A stretch of DNA of 64,000 nt from Betaproteobacteria bacterium (lineage in GTDB: Bacteria; Pseudomonadota; Gammaproteobacteria; Burkholderiales; Casimicrobiaceae), in assembly GCA_029884335.1 (NCBI GenBank), contig JAOUIA010000011.1, positions 1 to 64,000 of the forward strand. The letters are read 5' to 3'. The stretch's first letter is position 1; each line of letters opens with the position of its first letter. Of the stretch, positions 26,870-35,198 are shown piece by piece. Below the pieces are notes generated by a model. The model was not told the DNA's origin. It did no database searches and saw only the letters and a list, made by a program, of their open reading frames with translations. The translations under genes were made by a program, and so were the position numbers.

Positions 26870-28279
26870 GTGCACATTTCGTGGATCTCCTCGCTGCGGC
26901 GGCTCGCCGCGGCGTTCCTGTTCGCGGTGCCGGTGCTCGCATCGGCGCAGGGCGCGGGCAAGCAGTTCACCAACGAGCAGCTGGACCAGATGCTGGCCCA
27001 GGTCGCCTTGTATCCGGATGCGCTGCTGTCGCAGGTGCTCATGGCCTCGACCTATCCGGACGAGTTCCAGCAGGCGGTCGCCTGGTCGAAGGCCAATCCC
27101 GACGCCAAGGGCGACTCGGCCGTGACGATGGTCGAGAGCAAGGATTGGGACCCGTCCGTCGCCTCGCTGGTCGCGTTCCCCGAGGTGCTGATCACGCTCG
27201 GCGAGAAGCCAGACTACGTGAAGAGCCTCGGCGACGCGTTCCTCGCGCAGCCCGAGGACGTGATGGTGTCGGTGCAGCGATTGCGCGCGGCTGCGCAAAA
27301 GGCCGGCAACCTGCAGTCCAACGAGCAGATCAAGGTCTCGGTCGATCCGACGCCCCCGCTCCAAGAGGCCGCGAGCCCGCCGTCGACGACCACCGTGGTG
27401 CAGGCGCCCCCGGTCACCCAGACGATAATCATCGAGCCCGCCCAACCGCAGGTCGTCTACGTTCCCCAGTACAACCCTACGGTCGTCTACGGGCCCTGGT
27501 GGTACCCGGCGTATCCGCCCTACTACTACCCGCCGCCGCCCGGCTACTGGTGGTCGCCGGTGGGAGGCGCGTTCGCACGGGGCATCGCGTGGGGCGCCGG
27601 TTTCGCCGTCGGCAACGCGCTCTGGGGTGGCTGCAACTGGGGCCGCGGCGACGTCGACATCAACGTCAACCGCTACAACAACATCAACGTCAACAAACGC
27701 ATCGAGGGTGGGGGCAACCGGTCGAACTGGAGCCACAACACGAATCACCGGCAGACCGCGTACCGCGGCGGCGAGGGGCAACGCCAGAACCTGCAGAACA
27801 AGGCCGCTTCGACCAGCCGCCAGCAGTACCGCGGCAAGGAGGGCGGGGCGAGCCGCGACGCGAGCCGCGCGCAGGCGCAGCAGGCATTGCAGCAACGCGG
27901 CGTGGACCCGGGCTCGGGCAGCGCGCGCGAGCGTGCGCAGAGCGTCGATCGCAGCCAGGTGGACCGTGCGCAAGCCCAGCAGCGCGCACAGAGTGCCGAC
28001 CGCAGCGCAGCGCAGCAGCGCGCCCAGTCCGCCTCGCGCGACAACGCATTGCGCGGCGCCGACAGCTCGCAGGCGCGGGCGCAGCAGGCCCGTGGCGCGG
28101 CCAGCAACGCGTCCGCGCAGCGTGCCTCGAGCGGCGGCGCGTCGCGCCCCAGCGGCGGCGGCGCATCGCGCCCCAGCGGCGGCGGGGCGTCGCGTCCCAG
28201 TGGCGGCGGAGGAGGAGCGCGCGCAGGCGGTGGCGGTGGTGGTGGCGCGCGTGGCGGTGGCGGCGGACGCGGACGATAA
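26870..28279 (+). CDS. DUF3300 domain-containing exported protein
   Basis: A 469-residue exported protein of unknown function. A signal peptide ends near residue 24 (ASAQG). The DUF3300 domain follows: NEQLDQMLAQVALYPDALLSQVLMASTYP, DPSVASLVAFPEVL, then a Pro/Tyr/Trp-rich segment (VYVPQYNPTVVYGPWWYPAYPPYYYP) and a hydrophobic glycine stretch that may touch the membrane. The last 170 residues are low complexity: Gln/Arg/Ala/Ser repeats such as AQQRAQSADRS, then three tandem GGASRPSG units and a Gly/Arg tail. The GTG at 26870 follows a G-rich ribosome site; an in-frame ATG at 26840 is possible. DUF2950 follows 15 bases later, a pairing seen in many proteobacteria. Confidence 0.85.
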   Translation: MHISWISSLRRLAAAFLFAVPVLASAQGAGKQFTNEQLDQMLAQVALYPDALLSQVLMASTYPDEFQQAVAWSKANPDAKGDSAVTMVESKDWDPSVASLVAFPEVLITLGEKPDYVKSLGDAFLAQPEDVMVSVQRLRAAAQKAGNLQSNEQIKVSVDPTPPLQEAASPPSTTTVVQAPPVTQTIIIEPAQPQVVYVPQYNPTVVYGPWWYPAYPPYYYPPPPGYWWSPVGGAFARGIAWGAGFAVGNALWGGCNWGRGDVDINVNRYNNINVNKRIEGGGNRSNWSHNTNHRQTAYRGGEGQRQNLQNKAASTSRQQYRGKEGGASRDASRAQAQQALQQRGVDPGSGSARERAQSVDRSQVDRAQAQQRAQSADRSAAQQRAQSASRDNALRGADSSQARAQQARGAASNASAQRASSGGASRPSGGGASRPSGGGASRPSGGGGGARAGGGGGGGARGGGGGRGR

Positions 28280-28294
28280 CGGGAGCGCACGAAC

Positions 28295-29206
28295 ATGAGG
28301 AAAACGAACATCGACTCCATTCGCCCGCTGCGCGCGGCCATGGCCGCGCTCGTCCTCGCCGCAACGTTGGCGGCACCCTCCGCGCTCGCGCAGAAGGCGT
28401 TCGCCTCGCCGCAGGAAGCGGCTGACGCGCTGATCGACGGCATCGCGCGGCACGATCCCGACCAGGTCAGGACCGTGCTCGGCGCGGACTACAAGCGCTA
28501 CATCCCGGTCGACGACGCGACGGCCGAGGACCGCACCAACTTCCTCGCAGCCTGGGCGCGCGGTCACAAGATCGTCGGCGCGGGCGGCGACAGGGCGATG
28601 GTCGAGGTGGGTACGCGCGGCTGGACGATGCCGATTCCGTTGGTGAAGACGGCCGCGGGCTGGCAGTTCGACACGCGCGCGGCGGCCGAGGAGATGCGCG
28701 TGCGCCGCATCGGGCGCAACGAACTGGCGGCGATGCAGGTCTCGCTCGCCTACGTCGACGCGCAGCTCGAGTACGCGGCACGCGATTGGGACGGCGACGG
28801 AGTGAAGGCGTTCGCCATGCGCGCGCTGTCGACGCCGGGCAAGCGCGACGGGCTGTACTGGGCGTCGCTTCCCGGCGAGCCGGAAGCCCCGCTCGGCGCG
28901 CAGTTCGCTGACGCGAAGCTGAGCCAACCGTTCCATGGCTACGTCTACCGCATCCTCACCGCGCAGGGCAAGAACGCGCCGGGCGGGGCGAAGAGCTACG
29001 TGAAGAACGGCCGCATGACGGAGGGCTTCGCACTGCTCGCCACGCCCGCGAAGTACGGCGACACCGGCGTGATGTCCTTCATCGTGAACCAGGACGGCGT
29101 GGTGTACGAGAAGGACCTCGGGCCGAACACTTCGGCCGCCGCTGCCGGCATCAAGGCGTTCGATCCCGACTCGTCCTGGCAGAAGGCGGTGCCGCCGAAG
29201 TCCTAG
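28295..29206 (+). CDS. DUF2950 family exported protein
   Basis: A 303-residue protein with a signal peptide (1-33, cleavage ALA-Q). The body matches DUF2950: ASPQEAADALIDGIARHD, GWQFDTRAAAEEMRVRRIGRNELAAMQVSLAYVDAQ, DGLYWASLPGEPEAPLG, PFHGYVYRILTAQG and YEKDLGPNT near the end. The FHGYxYRIL core recurs in this family; no enzymatic activity is established. A GGGAG ribosome site precedes the ATG. It forms a tight unit with DUF3300 upstream and a membrane protein downstream, which suggests a shared envelope role. Confidence 0.88.
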   Translation: MRKTNIDSIRPLRAAMAALVLAATLAAPSALAQKAFASPQEAADALIDGIARHDPDQVRTVLGADYKRYIPVDDATAEDRTNFLAAWARGHKIVGAGGDRAMVEVGTRGWTMPIPLVKTAAGWQFDTRAAAEEMRVRRIGRNELAAMQVSLAYVDAQLEYAARDWDGDGVKAFAMRALSTPGKRDGLYWASLPGEPEAPLGAQFADAKLSQPFHGYVYRILTAQGKNAPGGAKSYVKNGRMTEGFALLATPAKYGDTGVMSFIVNQDGVVYEKDLGPNTSAAAAGIKAFDPDSSWQKAVPPKS

Positions 29207-29231
29207 GCGGTCGTCAAAGGAGCGCCGCGCG

Positions 29232-30419
29232 ATGAGCCGGCCGGCGACAAGCGAAGAGGCCGTCCCCGCGGGGGCGGCCTTTTCGCCCGTGGACAACGAG
29301 GCTCCGCTGCGCTGGTGGCGACGGTTGCGGCTGGTGCCGGGCGGCGATCTCGGCACGGGGCGGCGCGCGGCGATCCTCGCCGCGATCGCGTGGCTGCCGA
29401 TCGCGCTGTGGTCGTTGCTGCAGGGCCGGCTGCTCGGCGTCGATGCGGGAGAGCCGCTGCTCCAGCACTACGGCGTCCACGTCCGCTGCCTGATAGCGAT
29501 CCCGCTGCTGGTCCTCGCCGAGTCGGCGCTGCACCGCAAGGGCGCCTCGCTCGCGCGCCGCTTCGTGGCCAGCGGCGCCGTCGACGCGGCAACGCGGCCG
29601 GCGTTCGACGCCGTCCTGCGCGACGTGACGCGGCTTCGCGACGCGGCGCTGCCGTGGGTGCTCGCGTTGGGCGCAGCGGTCGCGTGGGCGCTGGCCGACC
29701 GGCCGGACCCGGGCGACGACGCGCTGTCGTGGGCAACGGACGCAGGCGGCCGCCTCGGCTTCGGGGGCTGGTGGTTCATGTGGGTGGCGCGAGCGATCTA
29801 CGTCGCGCTGCTGCTCGGCTGGATCTGGCGGATCGGGCTGGTGACGTACTGGATGTGGCGCGTCGGGCGCCTGCGCCTCGCGCTCGTCCCGACGCATCCC
29901 GACCGCACGGGCGGCATCGCGTTCGTCGAGACGCTGCCCAATGCATTCACGCTGGTGACGTTGGCGCTGGCCGCGGTGCTGGCGTCGCGCTGGGCGCACG
30001 AGGCCGTCCATCACGGCGCGACGCTGGCGTCGTTCCGCGTGCCGGCGCTGGCCTTCGCGGCCGGCTGGACGCTTCTGCTGCTGCTGCCGCTGCTCGCGCT
30101 CGCGCCGGTCCTGCGCGCGACGCGCAAGGCCGCGCTGCCCGCGTACTCGGCACTGGCGGGTGCTCAGGGGCGCGCGGTCCACCGGCGCTGGATCGAGCGC
30201 TCCGACGCGGACGCCGAGATGCTGGAGCCCGCAGGCATCGGGCCGCTCGCCGACGCCGCGGCCGCCTTCGAAGCGTCGCGGAAGCTGCGTTCGGTCCCGA
30301 TCAGCAGGAAGGCGGTCACCGCCATCCTCGTGCCGATGGCGCTGCCGTTCGTCGCCCTCGCCGCCACCCAGGTGCCGCTCAAGGAGCTGCTGATCAAGGT
30401 CCTGAAGGTCCTCGTCTGA
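29232..30419 (+). CDS. Hypothetical multipass inner-membrane protein
   Basis: I do not recognise a named family in this 395-residue protein. Hydrophobic segments lie at roughly 45-63, 85-100, 135-152, 178-205, 232-250, 275-300 and 355-375, giving about six or seven transmembrane helices. A cytoplasmic-looking loop at 300-350 is charged. A conserved-looking stretch, LVPTHPDRTGGIAFV, sits between helices. AAGGAG (29217-29222) gives a good ribosome site for the ATG. It begins 25 bases after DUF2950 and probably completes that operon. Confidence 0.75.
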   Translation: MSRPATSEEAVPAGAAFSPVDNEAPLRWWRRLRLVPGGDLGTGRRAAILAAIAWLPIALWSLLQGRLLGVDAGEPLLQHYGVHVRCLIAIPLLVLAESALHRKGASLARRFVASGAVDAATRPAFDAVLRDVTRLRDAALPWVLALGAAVAWALADRPDPGDDALSWATDAGGRLGFGGWWFMWVARAIYVALLLGWIWRIGLVTYWMWRVGRLRLALVPTHPDRTGGIAFVETLPNAFTLVTLALAAVLASRWAHEAVHHGATLASFRVPALAFAAGWTLLLLLPLLALAPVLRATRKAALPAYSALAGAQGRAVHRRWIERSDADAEMLEPAGIGPLADAAAAFEASRKLRSVPISRKAVTAILVPMALPFVALAATQVPLKELLIKVLKVLV

Positions 30420-30579
30420 CCGCGGGGTCGGGGCGCGGCGGCGGAGGCGTGCTCGCGCGACGGAGGTGCCCGGGAACGCATGGTTGATGCAGATCAGCGC
30501 ATGCGGATTCTCCGGTCGCCCGTCCGGAAATGTCCATCCGGTGTCGTGTTTTGCATGGCGGCCCCAGGTGGCCGCGGTG

Positions 30580-30627
30580 GATAATTACCTTTGAGATGGC
30601 AGGTGCGAGACCTCCCCTGAGGGGGGT
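30580..30627 (+). promoter_or_regulatory. Possible promoter and leader hairpin of the 30.7-kb barrel gene
   Basis: GATAAT at 30580-30585 resembles a -10 but lacks a good -35 at standard spacing. Downstream, ACCTCCCC and GGGGGGT (30610-30627) can form a short hairpin in the leader, about 80 bases before the start codon. The rest of the gap from 30420 shows nothing clear. Confidence 0.3.
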
Positions 30628-30704
30628 AGCTCGGGCCGAGCGCGTCGTCGGCCCCACCCGCTGGCGTGGTCGGCCGAATCCCGATCAATCGTGAAGGAAT
30701 GCCC

Positions 30705-31523
30705 ATGATCCGTCGCATGACAGCAGTGGCCGGTGCATCGCTCGTCGCATTCGCTGCGCTCACGCCCACGCTGGCCGTGGCGCAGCCCTCGGACCAATGG
30801 CAGTTCGGCGCCCAGCTCTACGGCTACTTCCCCACGATCGACGGCAAGACCAATTTCCCGCCGTCCGGGAACTCGCCCAGCGTCGAGGTCGACGTCGACA
30901 AGATCCTCGACAACCTCAAGTTCGTCTTCATGGGCTCGTTCGAAGCGAAGAAGGGGCGCTGGGGCGGCTTCACCGACGTGATGTATCTCAACATCGGCTC
31001 GAACCGGTCGGGCACGCGCGACTTCACGATCGGCGGCATCCAGATCCCGGCCACCGCGGAGGCCAGCATCAACTACGACCTCAAGGGCTGGGTCTGGACG
31101 CTCGCGGGCGAGTACGCGCTGGTGGCGCAGCCCAGCGCGACGATGGATGCCTTCCTCGGCGCGCGCATGGTCGACCTCGAGCAGACGATCGACTGGGGGC
31201 TGACGGGCGACATCGGCGGCATTCCGGCGGCCGGCCGCACGGGCGGCTCGTCGGTCAGCCGCACCAACTGGGACGCCATCGTCGGCGCGAAGGGCCGCTG
31301 GTACTTCACCGGCGACCGCCGCTGGTTCGTGCCCTGGTACGTCGACGTCGGCACGGGCGACTCCGACCTCACGTGGCAGGCCATGGGGGGCATCGGCTAC
31401 TCGTGGGGTTCGATTGACGCCGTCCTGGCGTACCGGTACCTCGACTACGACTTCGGTTCCGGCAAGCCGTTCCAGGAGCTGAACCTGAGCGGCCCGTCGA
31501 TCGCCGTCGTGTTCCGCTGGTAG
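30705..31523 (+). CDS. Outer-membrane beta-barrel protein, uncharacterised
   Basis: A 272-residue exported protein. Signal peptide 1-27 ends AVA-Q. The mature chain alternates polar and aromatic residues in strands (QWQFGAQLYGYFPTI, KFVFMGSFEAKKGRWGGFTDVMYLNIG, GWVWTLAGEYALV, WDAIVGAKGRWYF, WQAMGGIGYSWGSIDAVLAYRYLDYDF) and ends VVFRW, an aromatic C-terminus close to the usual barrel signal. Eight to ten strands fit. The ATG at 30705 stands behind AAGGA; an ATG at 30699 is also in frame. It comes directly before the DUF3604 gene and could be its outer-membrane partner, but that is inference. Confidence 0.75.
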   Translation: MIRRMTAVAGASLVAFAALTPTLAVAQPSDQWQFGAQLYGYFPTIDGKTNFPPSGNSPSVEVDVDKILDNLKFVFMGSFEAKKGRWGGFTDVMYLNIGSNRSGTRDFTIGGIQIPATAEASINYDLKGWVWTLAGEYALVAQPSATMDAFLGARMVDLEQTIDWGLTGDIGGIPAAGRTGGSSVSRTNWDAIVGAKGRWYFTGDRRWFVPWYVDVGTGDSDLTWQAMGGIGYSWGSIDAVLAYRYLDYDFGSGKPFQELNLSGPSIAVVFRW

Positions 31524-31828
31524 CTGAACACGAATCCCCTCCTGCCGCCGACGAGTGCGCGAAGCGCACGTCGGTCGTGACGTTGGCATTGCGGCCATTC
31601 GCCACGGGTTGGCGCGCCTCCTCGGTCAGCCAACCTGCGGCCAGTGGCAACCACGATGCGGGCAGGCCGGGCGACGGCGTGCCCGGTTTCGCCGAACGTC
31701 CGGCAACGCTTCGGCACCAACTGTGTCCGACCGGCGCGTTGTCGGAGCGACTGCATGCCGCCGCCGGCTTCCGATCGCCGCGGCCGCCGATCCTGATGCC
31801 GTCGCGACAAGAGAGGAGATCCCGTTCC
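31524..31828. other. 305-bp intergenic region between barrel and DUF3604 genes
   Basis: No gene is supported. A short perfect hairpin, GTGCGC-GAA-GCGCAC, lies near 31556-31570 and may be part of a terminator, though no U-run follows. A strong GAGAGGAG ribosome site for DUF3604 stands at 31811-31818. I see no clear promoter. Confidence 0.5.
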
Positions 31829-33772
31829 ATGAAGCGCTTCCCGACGTCTCCGTGGCTTGGCGTCCTCGTCGCCGCCATGTCAGCCGCATGCGCCGTCCCT
31901 TCAGCGTTCGCGAGCGACGCGGGCGACCTCGACAAGGAAAAGGCCGCGAAGGTCCACGCCGCGAAGCCGGCCTATTCACCCTACGCCGGTCGCACGTACC
32001 CGGTGCGGCCCTACTTCGGCGACACCCACCTGCACACCGGTTTCTCCATGGACGCGGGCGCGTTCGGCGCGCGCCTGACGCCGAAGGACGCCTACCGCTT
32101 CGCCCGCGGCGAGGAGGTGACCTCCAACTCGGGGCAGCCGGTGAAGCTCTCGCGCCCGCTCGACTTCCTCGTGGTGGCCGATCACTCCGACGGCATGGGC
32201 TTCTTCCCGCAGCTCATGGGCGGCGACGCCGAGTTGCTCGCCACCCCGCAGGGTCGCAAGTGGTACGAAGAGATCCGCGGCGGCAAAGGCGCTGAAGCGG
32301 CGATGGACATCATCGTCAGCTTCGGCAAGGGCCAGATGCCCAAGGGGTTTCCCGTTCCTGGCACCACGTCCTACCGAAATGCCTGGCAGGAGACGATCAA
32401 GGCAGCGGAGGCGTACAACGATCCGGGGCGCTTCACCGCGTTCATCGGCTACGAGTGGACCTCGAACACCGGCGGCAACAACCTGCACCGCAACGTGATC
32501 TTCCGCGGCAACGGCGCGCAGGCTTCGCTCGTCGAGCCGTTCACGACGATGCCGCCGCTGGGCAGCGACAACCCCGTGGACCTGTGGAAGTGGATGGCGG
32601 CCACCGAGCAGAAGACCGGCAGCGAGGTGCTCGCCATCGCCCACAACGGCAACGTCTCCAACGGCCGCATGTTCCCGGTCGTCGAGGCGTTCGGCAAGCC
32701 GGTGGACCGCGACTACGCCCGCACGCGCGCGCGCTGGGAGCCGCTCTACGAGGTGACGCAGACCAAGGGCACGGGCGAGGCGCATCCTTTCCTCTCGCCC
32801 AACGACGAGTTCGCGAACTTCGAGCTGTGGGACAAGGGGAACCTCGACGGGACCGTGGCGAAGACGAACGACATGCTCGAGTTCGAGTACGCCCGCGCGG
32901 CCTACCGCAATGGCCTTTCGCTCGAGGCGAAGCTCGGGACGAACCCGTTCAAGTTCGGCCTGATCGGCAGCAGCGACGCGCACACGGGACTCGCCGCGAT
33001 GGAGGAGGACAACTTCTTCGGCAAGACCGCGCCGCAGGAGCCCAGCCCGGAACGGCTGACGGCGACGTTCGTGAACAACGCGAAGACCGGCGTGCGGATC
33101 ATGGACTGGGAGGTGGGCGCCGCGGGATACGCGGCGGTGTGGGCGACGGAGAACACGCGCGAGGCGATCTTCGACGCGATGAAGCGCCGCGAGACGTATG
33201 CGACGACCGGCTCGCGGATGGTCGTGCGCTTCTTCGGCGGCTACGACTTCGTGGGCGCCGACGCCGGCAACCGCATGCCGGCCTCCGTGGGCTACTCGAA
33301 GGGCGTGCCGATGGGCGGCGAGCTGCCCGCCGCGGCGAACGGCAAGGCGCCGACGTTCCTCGTCGCGGCGCTCAAGGACCCGATCGGCGCGAACCTCGAC
33401 CGCATCCAGGTGATCAAGGGCTGGACGACCGCGGACGGCAAGACGCAGGAGCGCGTCTACGACGTCGCGGTGTCGGGCGGCAGGAAGATCGACGCCGACG
33501 GCCGCAGCCGGACGCCGGTCGGCAGCACGGTGGACGTCGCCAACGCGACCTACACGAACACGATCGGCTCGCCCGAGCTGATCGCGGTCTGGAAGGACCC
33601 CGCGTTCGACCCGAAGCAGCGCGCGTTCTACTACGTGCGAGTGCTGGAGATCCCGACGCCGCGCTGGACCGCCTACGACGCGAAGCGCTTCGGCAACAAG
33701 CCGCTGCCGGGCACGTCGATGACGCTGCAGGAGCGCGCCTACACCTCGCCGATCTGGTACACGCCGGGCTAG
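31829..33772 (+). CDS. DUF3604 domain-containing exported PHP-like metallohydrolase
   Basis: A 647-residue exported protein with a signal peptide of about 28 residues. It has the metal-binding motifs of the PHP-type fold that DUF3604 resembles: GDTHLHTG (Asp65, His67, His69), VVADHSD (Asp118, His119), AIAHNGN (His272) and SSDAHTG (Asp383, His385). These would hold two or three divalent metals for hydrolysis, perhaps of a phosphoester, in the periplasm. The substrate is unknown. GAGAGGAG gives a strong ribosome site for the ATG at 31829. A REP-type hairpin begins at its stop codon, and the HupE/PpiC operon converges from the other side. Confidence 0.88.
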   Translation: MKRFPTSPWLGVLVAAMSAACAVPSAFASDAGDLDKEKAAKVHAAKPAYSPYAGRTYPVRPYFGDTHLHTGFSMDAGAFGARLTPKDAYRFARGEEVTSNSGQPVKLSRPLDFLVVADHSDGMGFFPQLMGGDAELLATPQGRKWYEEIRGGKGAEAAMDIIVSFGKGQMPKGFPVPGTTSYRNAWQETIKAAEAYNDPGRFTAFIGYEWTSNTGGNNLHRNVIFRGNGAQASLVEPFTTMPPLGSDNPVDLWKWMAATEQKTGSEVLAIAHNGNVSNGRMFPVVEAFGKPVDRDYARTRARWEPLYEVTQTKGTGEAHPFLSPNDEFANFELWDKGNLDGTVAKTNDMLEFEYARAAYRNGLSLEAKLGTNPFKFGLIGSSDAHTGLAAMEEDNFFGKTAPQEPSPERLTATFVNNAKTGVRIMDWEVGAAGYAAVWATENTREAIFDAMKRRETYATTGSRMVVRFFGGYDFVGADAGNRMPASVGYSKGVPMGGELPAAANGKAPTFLVAALKDPIGANLDRIQVIKGWTTADGKTQERVYDVAVSGGRKIDADGRSRTPVGSTVDVANATYTNTIGSPELIAVWKDPAFDPKQRAFYYVRVLEIPTPRWTAYDAKRFGNKPLPGTSMTLQERAYTSPIWYTPG

Positions 33773-33999
33773 GCGTCATCTGTCAAGACGTTGTTGCTGC
33801 AAGGCATGCGCTGCTCGCATCCATGAGTCGTCGTCCCCGCGAAGGCGGGGACCCAGCGTCTCGCCGCTTCGACAAGCTGGCTGGCACGAAAGACACTGGG
33901 TCCCCGCCCCCCGACTGCAGTCCTCGGGGGCAGGCTTCGCGGGGACGACGCATGAACTGAATTCATGGATCGGCGAAACATCGCATTGAAATTTCACAG
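33773..33999. repeat. Composite REP-type inverted repeat, copy 2, with nested hairpin
   Basis: The left arm 33829-33856 is identical to that of copy 1. The right arm is split: its two halves (from about 33895 and ending near 33950) are separated by about 26 bases that are themselves palindromic (CCCCCGA...TCGGGGG). The outer right flank, read on the minus strand from the stop codon at 34000, starts CTGTGAAATTTCAAT and parallels the sequence that follows the thioesterase stop in copy 1. The element lies between convergent genes. Confidence 0.75.
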
Positions 34000-34593
34000 T
34001 TAGGCGCGCAGCAGCCAGCCCACCATCAGCAAGCCGGCAGCGGCGATCCAGCTGCCGGCCACGCGCACCGCGATGCGCGGCCAGCCGGCGGGCAGCGCGC
34101 TCACCTCGGCGGCGAGGATCGCGGTCGCGCAGAACACCGCGGTGACCGCGCCGGCGAGCGCGAGCGGCGTCGCGCCGCCCGGCGCCATCGTCGCGCCATT
34201 GACCAGGCCGTGCAGCAATCCCGCGACGACAGCCAGCACGGCGACGCCGGCGTCACGCAGCTTGGCGTTCGCGGCGACGAGCGCGCCCGCCATTGCGAAC
34301 GTGAGCGTCGTCCACAGCGGCCACGCAACCAAGCCCTGCCAGCGCGCGCCGACGATGCCGCCGGCGAGCCACGCGAGCGGCAGCGCGAAGAGCGCGAGCC
34401 GTGCAGCGCGGCTGCCGCGCTGCCCCGCCAGCAGCGCGACGGCGACGACGACCAGCAGGTCCGCCGGCGTGACCGCGACGTGCGCGAGCCCGTCGTAGAA
34501 CGCGCCGAAGCCCGTCTCGACGAGGTGCGCGTGCGCCGGCGCCGCGGCGAGCCCCGCGAGCACGGTGATGCTGCAGCGCGCGGCAGCAGTCAT
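34000..34593 (-). CDS. HupE/UreJ-like membrane protein (third of three)
   Basis: A 197-residue polytopic membrane protein with an N-terminal signal-like helix (cleavage near AHA-H) and about five further helices. Histidines occur at positions typical of HupE/UreJ metal permeases: HLVETGFGAFYDGLAHVAVTP at the mature N-terminus and GLLHGLVNGATM in a later helix. It is the weakest family match of the three neighbours and may be a diverged paralogue. The ATG overlaps the stop of the upstream hupE (ATGA). It is the last gene of the operon that starts at 37696. Confidence 0.65.
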   Translation of the reverse strand: MTAAARCSITVLAGLAAAPAHAHLVETGFGAFYDGLAHVAVTPADLLVVVAVALLAGQRGSRAARLALFALPLAWLAGGIVGARWQGLVAWPLWTTLTFAMAGALVAANAKLRDAGVAVLAVVAGLLHGLVNGATMAPGGATPLALAGAVTAVFCATAILAAEVSALPAGWPRIAVRVAGSWIAAAGLLMVGWLLRA

Positions 34594-35198
34594 GCGATCG
34601 CCCGCCACAGGAAGAAGAGGCCGGCGAGCGCGACGCCGCCTCCGGCAACGCGCACCGCGTGCCGCCCCGCTGCCCACCGGTGCGCAACACCGAGCAGGAT
34701 GCCGGTCGCGTGCAGCAGGCCCGTCGCAACGACGAAGCCGAGGCTGTAGAGCAGCGCGCTCGTCCCCGGCGGCAGCTCGCGTCCGTGCGCGTGGCCGTGG
34801 AAGATCGCGAAGAACGCGACGATCGCGGCGGCCGCCCACAGCGGCGGGCGGGCCTCCAGCAGCACCATCGCGCCCAGCACGATCGCCGACAGCGCAATGC
34901 CGATCTCGACGCCCGGCACCGGCATCCCGGCGAGACCCAGGAAGCCGCCCACCGCCATCACCAGCGGAAAGGCGACCGGCAGCACCCAGATGGCAGGCGC
35001 GCCGAGCACCGCACCCCACAGGCCGACGCTGATCATCGCGAGCACGTGATCCATGCCCGACACCGGGTGCGCGAGTCCGGCGAGGAAGCCCGCGGCCTGG
35101 CCGGTCTCCTCGTGCGCGAGCGCGGCAGCGGGAAGAAGCGCGAGGGCCGCGGCGGCGCGCCGCAGCAGGCCGGCAACCGCGATCGCGCTCACGCTCAC
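34590..35198 (-). CDS. HupE/UreJ family metal permease (second of three)
   Basis: A 202-residue protein with a signal-like N-terminus (to about ALAHE) and six membrane helices. The family motifs are HPVSGMDHVLAMISVGLWG, with His and Asp in the first helix, AIFHGHAHGREL and LLHATGILLG. HupE and UreJ proteins are thought to pass nickel or cobalt for hydrogenase or urease; no hydrogenase or urease gene is in this window, so another metal or use is likely. The GTG start overlaps the stop of the upstream HupE-like gene (GTGA). Confidence 0.85.
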   Translation of the reverse strand: MSVSAIAVAGLLRRAAAALALLPAAALAHEETGQAAGFLAGLAHPVSGMDHVLAMISVGLWGAVLGAPAIWVLPVAFPLVMAVGGFLGLAGMPVPGVEIGIALSAIVLGAMVLLEARPPLWAAAAIVAFFAIFHGHAHGRELPPGTSALLYSLGFVVATGLLHATGILLGVAHRWAAGRHAVRVAGGGVALAGLFFLWRAIA

